64,000 nucleotides of DNA, taken from positions 7,142-71,141 of the forward strand of contig DJHM01000055.1 of the NCBI GenBank assembly GCA_002433075.1, read 5' to 3'. The translations under genes and the position numbers were made by a program. Below the pieces are notes generated by a model. That model saw only the letters and a list, made by a program, of their open reading frames with translations. It was not told the DNA's origin and made no database searches. Origin of the DNA: Latescibacteria bacterium UBA6620. Lineage in GTDB: Bacteria > Latescibacterota > UBA2968. Of the stretch, positions 60,783 to 64,000 are shown in pieces; within the stretch, counting starts at the first letter, position 1; the number at the start of each line of letters is the position of its first letter.

Positions 60783-61587
60783 GCGAATTCGAAATCGCGC
60801 GGGAGGCGACGTCTCGATTCTGGGGCTGGGTGGGAACGACCGGACCACGCCACAGATGGTGGATCGCGCGGTCCGGTCAGGCATCAACTACCTGTTCTTC
60901 TATTCGACCAGATTTGAGGGAATGGTGGAAGGGGTTCGTTACGCCTGTCGGGATAAGAGGGATTCGATTGTCGTGGCGACAGGAACCGAAGACCGTTCTC
61001 CGGCCGCGATCAAGCGGTTCGTGGACGAGGTGTCAGCGGGGGTCGGGATTGACGTCATCGATGTCCTGTTCGCTGAATACGTTTCGCCGGATGAAGATAT
61101 GGCCTGTATCCTGGGTGACGGAGGGGCTGTAGAGGCGATCGAGGAACTCAAATCGGCGGGTCGGGTGCGCTATGTGGGGCTGAGCGTGCACGACCGAGAT
61201 CTTGGAACGAAGATTGTCGAAACCGGTCGTGTGGACGTGTTGATGCACCGGTACAACATGGCCCATCGAAAATCGGAGGCCCAGCTTCTGCCGACGGCCC
61301 TCACCCATAACGTTCCGGTGGTTGCGTTTACGTGCACGCGCTGGGGTTCGCTTCTGAGAGGACATCCTGACTGGCACGGTTCCGTACCTACGGGCGTAGA
61401 GTGCTATCGATTCGCTCTGGCACACCCTGCCGTAGAACTCGCAATGACGGCCCCGGGGTCCGTAGCCGAACTGGATGCGAACCTCCAGACTCTCGACGGC
61501 AAGACGGTCGATGCCGGTGACTGGAACGCCTATGGTGACCTGATCTATGGACAGGGCATGGATGCGTTCGAGACTCGCTGGCCGTGA
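60763..61587 (+). CDS. Aldo/keto reductase-like protein
   Basis: About 274 residues with an aldo/keto-reductase TIM barrel: VSILGLGGNDRTTP, AVRSGINYLFFYS (in place of the usual INFFDTA), IDVIDVLFAEYVSP, AIEELKSAGRVRYVGLSVHD and VLMHRYNMAHRKSE. The catalytic Tyr/Asp region is altered: the usual Asp-x-A after the INF strand is replaced by YST, so reductase activity is not assured. The start is uncertain; TTG 60763 overlaps the previous gene by 20 bases, and longer frames lie over that gene. It converges on the dehydrogenase gene at 61589. Confidence 0.75.
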   Translation: MTSAGSKRIRNRAGGDVSILGLGGNDRTTPQMVDRAVRSGINYLFFYSTRFEGMVEGVRYACRDKRDSIVVATGTEDRSPAAIKRFVDEVSAGVGIDVIDVLFAEYVSPDEDMACILGDGGAVEAIEELKSAGRVRYVGLSVHDRDLGTKIVETGRVDVLMHRYNMAHRKSEAQLLPTALTHNVPVVAFTCTRWGSLLRGHPDWHGSVPTGVECYRFALAHPAVELAMTAPGSVAELDANLQTLDGKTVDAGDWNAYGDLIYGQGMDAFETRWP

Positions 61588-61588
61588 C

Positions 61589-62539
61589 TCAAGCTGTAAT
61601 CTGAGTGGGTAGAGGACGACCTCCCAGCCCCGCCAATAGATTCTCGACCGATCCACGCCCCATGGCATCCCGCGTTCGGTGGGTGGCGCTTCCGAGATGT
61701 GGGGCGACGATGAAATTGTCGACGCTCAACAGCGGGTGATCGCGTGGGAGTGGTTCAGGATCGGTGACGTCGGTGGCCGCTGCCGCGATTTCTCCATCGC
61801 GCAGGGCGGTCAAGAGCGCCTCGTGGTCGACGACACCCCCCCTCGCGGCGTTTATGAGGACCGCTGTGGACTTCATCCTCGCGAATTGTCCTGTGCCGAT
61901 CAGGTGCCTGGTTTGGGGTGTAAGCGGACAATTCAGCGCCACGAAATCGCTCTGATCCAGAAGGGCCTCGAGTTTACAGTATGTCGCGCCGGTTTCAGAT
62001 TCAGCCTGAAGGTTCCGCCTTCGGTTGTGGTAGAGAACACGCATGTCAAACCCGTTTGCGCGCCTGGCCACTTCCGTCCCGATCTTGCCCAATCCAACAA
62101 TGCCGAGGTTTGACCCATGGACTTCGGCCCCTAGCAGAATGTTCGGGTCGTATTGCGTGAACTCCGGGCCGCGAGCGTATCGATCGCCTACAACCAGATT
62201 CCGGGCTGCTGCGAGCAGCAGGGCGAATGTCATGTCGGCGGTCGCGCCGTTGAGTACGTCCGGGGTGTTGCCGACAGGGATGCCGCGGTCGGCGGCCGCC
62301 CTCAGGTCAATGTGGTCTACACCGACCCCGAAGTTGCTGATCACCCGTACCTTCGGAGTCCGATCGAGGTAGGCGCCGTCGATCGGCATGTGCCCATACG
62401 TGTAGATTCCGTCGAACATGCCCATGGCTTCAAGGGTTGCCTCACCATCGACCGAAAGGTCGTGAAGATGGCAGGAGCGACTCAGGGCTTCCAGAACGAG
62501 GGGGGACGGGGTCGTATCCACAAGCACACGGTGGGGCAT
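61589..62539 (-). CDS. D-isomer-specific 2-hydroxyacid dehydrogenase
   Basis: A 316-residue dehydrogenase: GSNLGIVGLGKIGTEVARRA with VLYHNRR after strand 2, suggesting NADP preference, then NAARGGVVDHEAL (Arg), DVTDPEPLP (Glu) and FIVAPHLGSAT (His), a complete triad. It resembles glyoxylate/hydroxypyruvate reductases more than the paralogue at 10179. AAGGAG precedes the ATG at 62539, and a good promoter lies upstream. It would reduce a 2-oxo acid end product of the sugar routes encoded nearby. Confidence 0.9.
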   Translation of the reverse strand: MPHRVLVDTTPSPLVLEALSRSCHLHDLSVDGEATLEAMGMFDGIYTYGHMPIDGAYLDRTPKVRVISNFGVGVDHIDLRAAADRGIPVGNTPDVLNGATADMTFALLLAAARNLVVGDRYARGPEFTQYDPNILLGAEVHGSNLGIVGLGKIGTEVARRANGFDMRVLYHNRRRNLQAESETGATYCKLEALLDQSDFVALNCPLTPQTRHLIGTGQFARMKSTAVLINAARGGVVDHEALLTALRDGEIAAAATDVTDPEPLPRDHPLLSVDNFIVAPHLGSATHRTRDAMGRGSVENLLAGLGGRPLPTQITA

Positions 62540-62568
62540 TGGCTCTCCTTCCTGCGAGTGAGGAACTC

Positions 62569-62597
62569 AGGATAGCCGAGGTCCAACTATGTGTCAA
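62569..62597 (-). promoter_or_regulatory. Sigma-70-type promoter for hydroxyacid dehydrogenase
   Basis: On the minus strand TTGACA (62597-62592) is separated by 17 bases from TATCCT (62574-62569), about 30 bases before the ATG at 62539. The -35 lies in the same 8-mer (TGTCAACG on the plus strand, 62592-62599) as in the divergent promoters at 10 kb. Confidence 0.65.
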
Positions 62598-62638
62598 CGG
62601 ATCGTGCTCTTGAGGTAACAGATCCGTATATTCCCTGA

Positions 62639-63355
62639 GTGGTGAAGACGAGAACATCGGCGCTGACTTGCCTGATCGGCCTGCTCTGCTGTTCTCCCGC
62701 CCTGGCGGGTGGGGGGAGCGTGAGGCCGTTGGAGCAGATTCCGACACCCCTTGGTGGAGATCCTGTCGGGAATTGGGTCGGAACGGCGCCCGCAGTTTGC
62801 GTTTACGCGGACAGTGCCATGAGGGCGGGGGCGCAGGATCTCGCTTTGGACGTCGTCTCTACGGGGAGACTCGACCTACAGTCCGGCGGGGCCTATGTCC
62901 TGTCCTACGTGCTGTCTGTTCAGATCTCGCTCAAGGTGCTGGGTGCGCCCTTGGAAATCAGTCTGAGGGACACGATCGACGAATCTGGGAGCTACGCGAT
63001 CGTGGAGTCGGATTTGCAGCTGCTGTCGTCCGTCTCTGCGGACACGTTGAGTTTCACTGCGTCGTCGGACACGCTTACCCTTTTTAGGAACGTTTCGCTG
63101 GGGGATTTGTCGACGCTCGCTGCCTCCGTCGCTCCTGATGCTCCACCACCGGTCGGGATGATCACGCTTGTGCGGTCTGCGCTCAGCGCTGATTTCGATG
63201 GGAGCGGCTTGGTGGATTTCACCGATTTTCTCTTGTTCGCCCAAGGTTTCGGAACTGTGGCGGGCGAGGCTGAATTCGATTCGAGGTTTGATCTGAATAA
63301 GGACAGCGCAGTCGATTTCGCGGATTTTCTGGAATTTGCACAGCAGTTCGGATAG
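62639..63355 (+). CDS. Secreted protein with EF-hand/dockerin-like C-terminus
   Basis: 238 residues with a signal peptide (ALTCLIGLLCCSPALAG). The middle part is beta-rich with no known family. The C-terminus has two dockerin-like calcium motifs, DFDGSGLVDFTDFLLFAQGF and DLNKDSAVDFADFLEFAQQF, about 35 residues apart. Such endings are widespread in secreted proteins of FCB-like candidate phyla. GTG 62639 and 62642 are both possible. A response regulator gene follows by 15 bases. Confidence 0.75.
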   Translation: MVKTRTSALTCLIGLLCCSPALAGGGSVRPLEQIPTPLGGDPVGNWVGTAPAVCVYADSAMRAGAQDLALDVVSTGRLDLQSGGAYVLSYVLSVQISLKVLGAPLEISLRDTIDESGSYAIVESDLQLLSSVSADTLSFTASSDTLTLFRNVSLGDLSTLAASVAPDAPPPVGMITLVRSALSADFDGSGLVDFTDFLLFAQGFGTVAGEAEFDSRFDLNKDSAVDFADFLEFAQQFG

Positions 63356-63370
63356 TTTCGTGGAGGTTGG

Positions 63371-63768
63371 ATGAAAGTTCTCACCGTAGACGACGATCAG
63401 GATGTGAGAGACTTCTTGAGCGACTGTGTGACCGCAATGGGTGCAGAGCGGGTTGAATCGCCGAGAGCGGAGAAGGCGCGCTCGCACGCGCCATTCAGAC
63501 CCGATTCGACCTGGTTACCCTGGACATCAGAATGTCGGGTGTCAGCGGAACCGAAATTCTTTCTGTAGTCCGAGGACTGATGCCGTGGGCGGTCATCGCC
63601 ATCGTGTCAGGCTGCACAGAGGAAATCTCGGAGGATGCATTTGACCATACGGATCTCGTTCTGGCCAAGCCAGTGAGAGCGGAGACGATCGGCAAGCTCG
63701 TCGAGTTGACGAAGAAACTCGTAGAAACACGTGAAACCATAAGAGAGCTGAGAGACGACGAAGATTGA
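63371..63768 (+). pseudogene. Response regulator receiver protein, frameshifted
   Basis: Two frames make one CheY-like receiver: MKVLTVDDDQDVRDFLSDC with the acidic pocket in the first frame, then, after a slip near 63478, RAIQTRFDLVTLDIRMSGVS with the phosphoacceptor Asp, AIVSGCTEEI and LAKPVRAETIGKLVEL with the conserved Lys in the second. The C-terminal helix is extended to about residue 130. No kinase is in the window. An assembly error is possible. Confidence 0.7.
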
Positions 63769-63799
63769 CGATCGGAGTGGGGGCACGGAAGGGAGCGAC

Positions 63800-64000
63800 A
63801 TGCTGGGACCTGACGACCACACCGATGACGAAGAAGAAGAGGATGAACTTCGGATCATCAGGGAGGTCACGGCCGAGGAGGAACTCGATCTCGGCGAACA
63901 AAACGCGCTGATTGAAGGAGCCGTCCACCGCAACGGTGTGATTCGGGGCAAGGGTCACGTGATCGTTCGTGGCGAGGTGCTGGGTGTGACCTGCCCCCAG
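63800..64000 (+). CDS. Partial protein, DUF342/bactofilin-like beta-solenoid start
   Basis: An open frame from ATG 63800 (GAAGGGAG upstream) runs off the window after 67 codons. An acidic N-terminus (DDHTDDEEEEDELRIIREV) leads into RNGVIRGKGHVIVRGEVLGV, a repeat-like pattern seen in DUF342/FapA and bactofilin-type polymers. Too short to assign; it follows the response regulator by 31 bases. Confidence 0.4.
   Translation, partial: MLGPDDHTDDEEEEDELRIIREVTAEEELDLGEQNALIEGAVHRNGVIRGKGHVIVRGEVLGVTCPQ

Noticed and set aside
1..64000. tRNA, rRNA, insertion sequences and prophage genes
   Set aside because: No tRNA-like cloverleaf, rRNA sequence, transposase or integrase motif, or terminal inverted repeat was recognised by reading; short RNA genes could still be missed without a covariance search.

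Overview
The window looks like a chromosome segment from an uncultured, GC-rich (roughly 58 percent by eye), diderm bacterium. Diderm traits are lipoprotein signal peptides, a TonB/ExbB/ExbD set, an RND efflux pump, a DUF481 outer-membrane-type protein and squalene (hopanoid-type) genes. A FlgD-like C-terminal domain, a seven-module fibronectin III lipoprotein, an EF-hand/dockerin-like secreted protein, and many Gfo/Idh/MocA oxidoreductases with a sulfatase and creatininase recall Latescibacterota/Poribacteria-like FCB lineages from marine metagenomes. That placement is inference from gene content; no rRNA or tRNA was seen.

Layout. 1-5 kb: two Gfo/Idh/MocA oxidoreductases, a cysteine hydrolase, a zinc alcohol dehydrogenase and a frameshifted P1 peptidase. 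4.9-10.1 kb: a tightly coupled minus-strand operon for an ABC sugar or polyol importer (two permeases, a small membrane protein, two ATPases, one oxidoreductase) without a binding protein. It is divergent from a D-2-hydroxyacid dehydrogenase, across two back-to-back promoters whose -35 boxes form an inverted repeat. 11-19 kb: a surface polysaccharide locus (WecA-like transferase, GT4, PHP-type protein, HD-GYP/SPOR fusion, ExeA-like ATPase) containing several truncated genes. 19.1-22.6 kb: an HTH gene, a KAP-type NTPase fused to a formylglycine-enzyme-fold domain, and a diheme cytochrome c, all overlapping; this is the best candidate for an undescribed system. 22.6-25.0 kb: a decayed GT2 synthase joined to a repeat/FlgD-domain protein. 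25.2-32.6 kb: TonB, ExbB, ExbD, an RND adaptor, an RND pump and an RDD protein. 32.8-37.1 kb: a secreted protein, the FN3 lipoprotein and a sigma-54 regulator interrupted by stops. 37.2-40.9 kb: threonine synthase, a FliG-like/FecR membrane fusion and two small unknowns. 40.9-43.9 kb: squalene genes hpnC-hpnD-hpnE. 44-46 kb: a ComA-like synthase and an orphan solute-binding lipoprotein. 47-61.6 kb: long plus-strand catabolic runs (SMP-30 lactonase, sugar isomerase, dehydrogenases, PAC2 protein, threonine-aldolase-like enzyme, creatininase, sulfatase, aldo/keto reductase) with a degenerate 5'-nucleotidase, a THUMP protein and a broken ion channel. 62.6-64 kb: a dockerin-like secreted protein, a frameshifted response regulator and a partial DUF342-like gene.

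Genes inside the catabolic runs overlap by 1-8 bases (ATGA, GTGA, TGATG), so translational coupling is probably the rule. The common theme is import and oxidation of unusual sugars or polyols. The window also carries an unusual load of frameshifts, truncations and in-frame stops, which is either real gene decay or assembly error; reads would be needed to decide.
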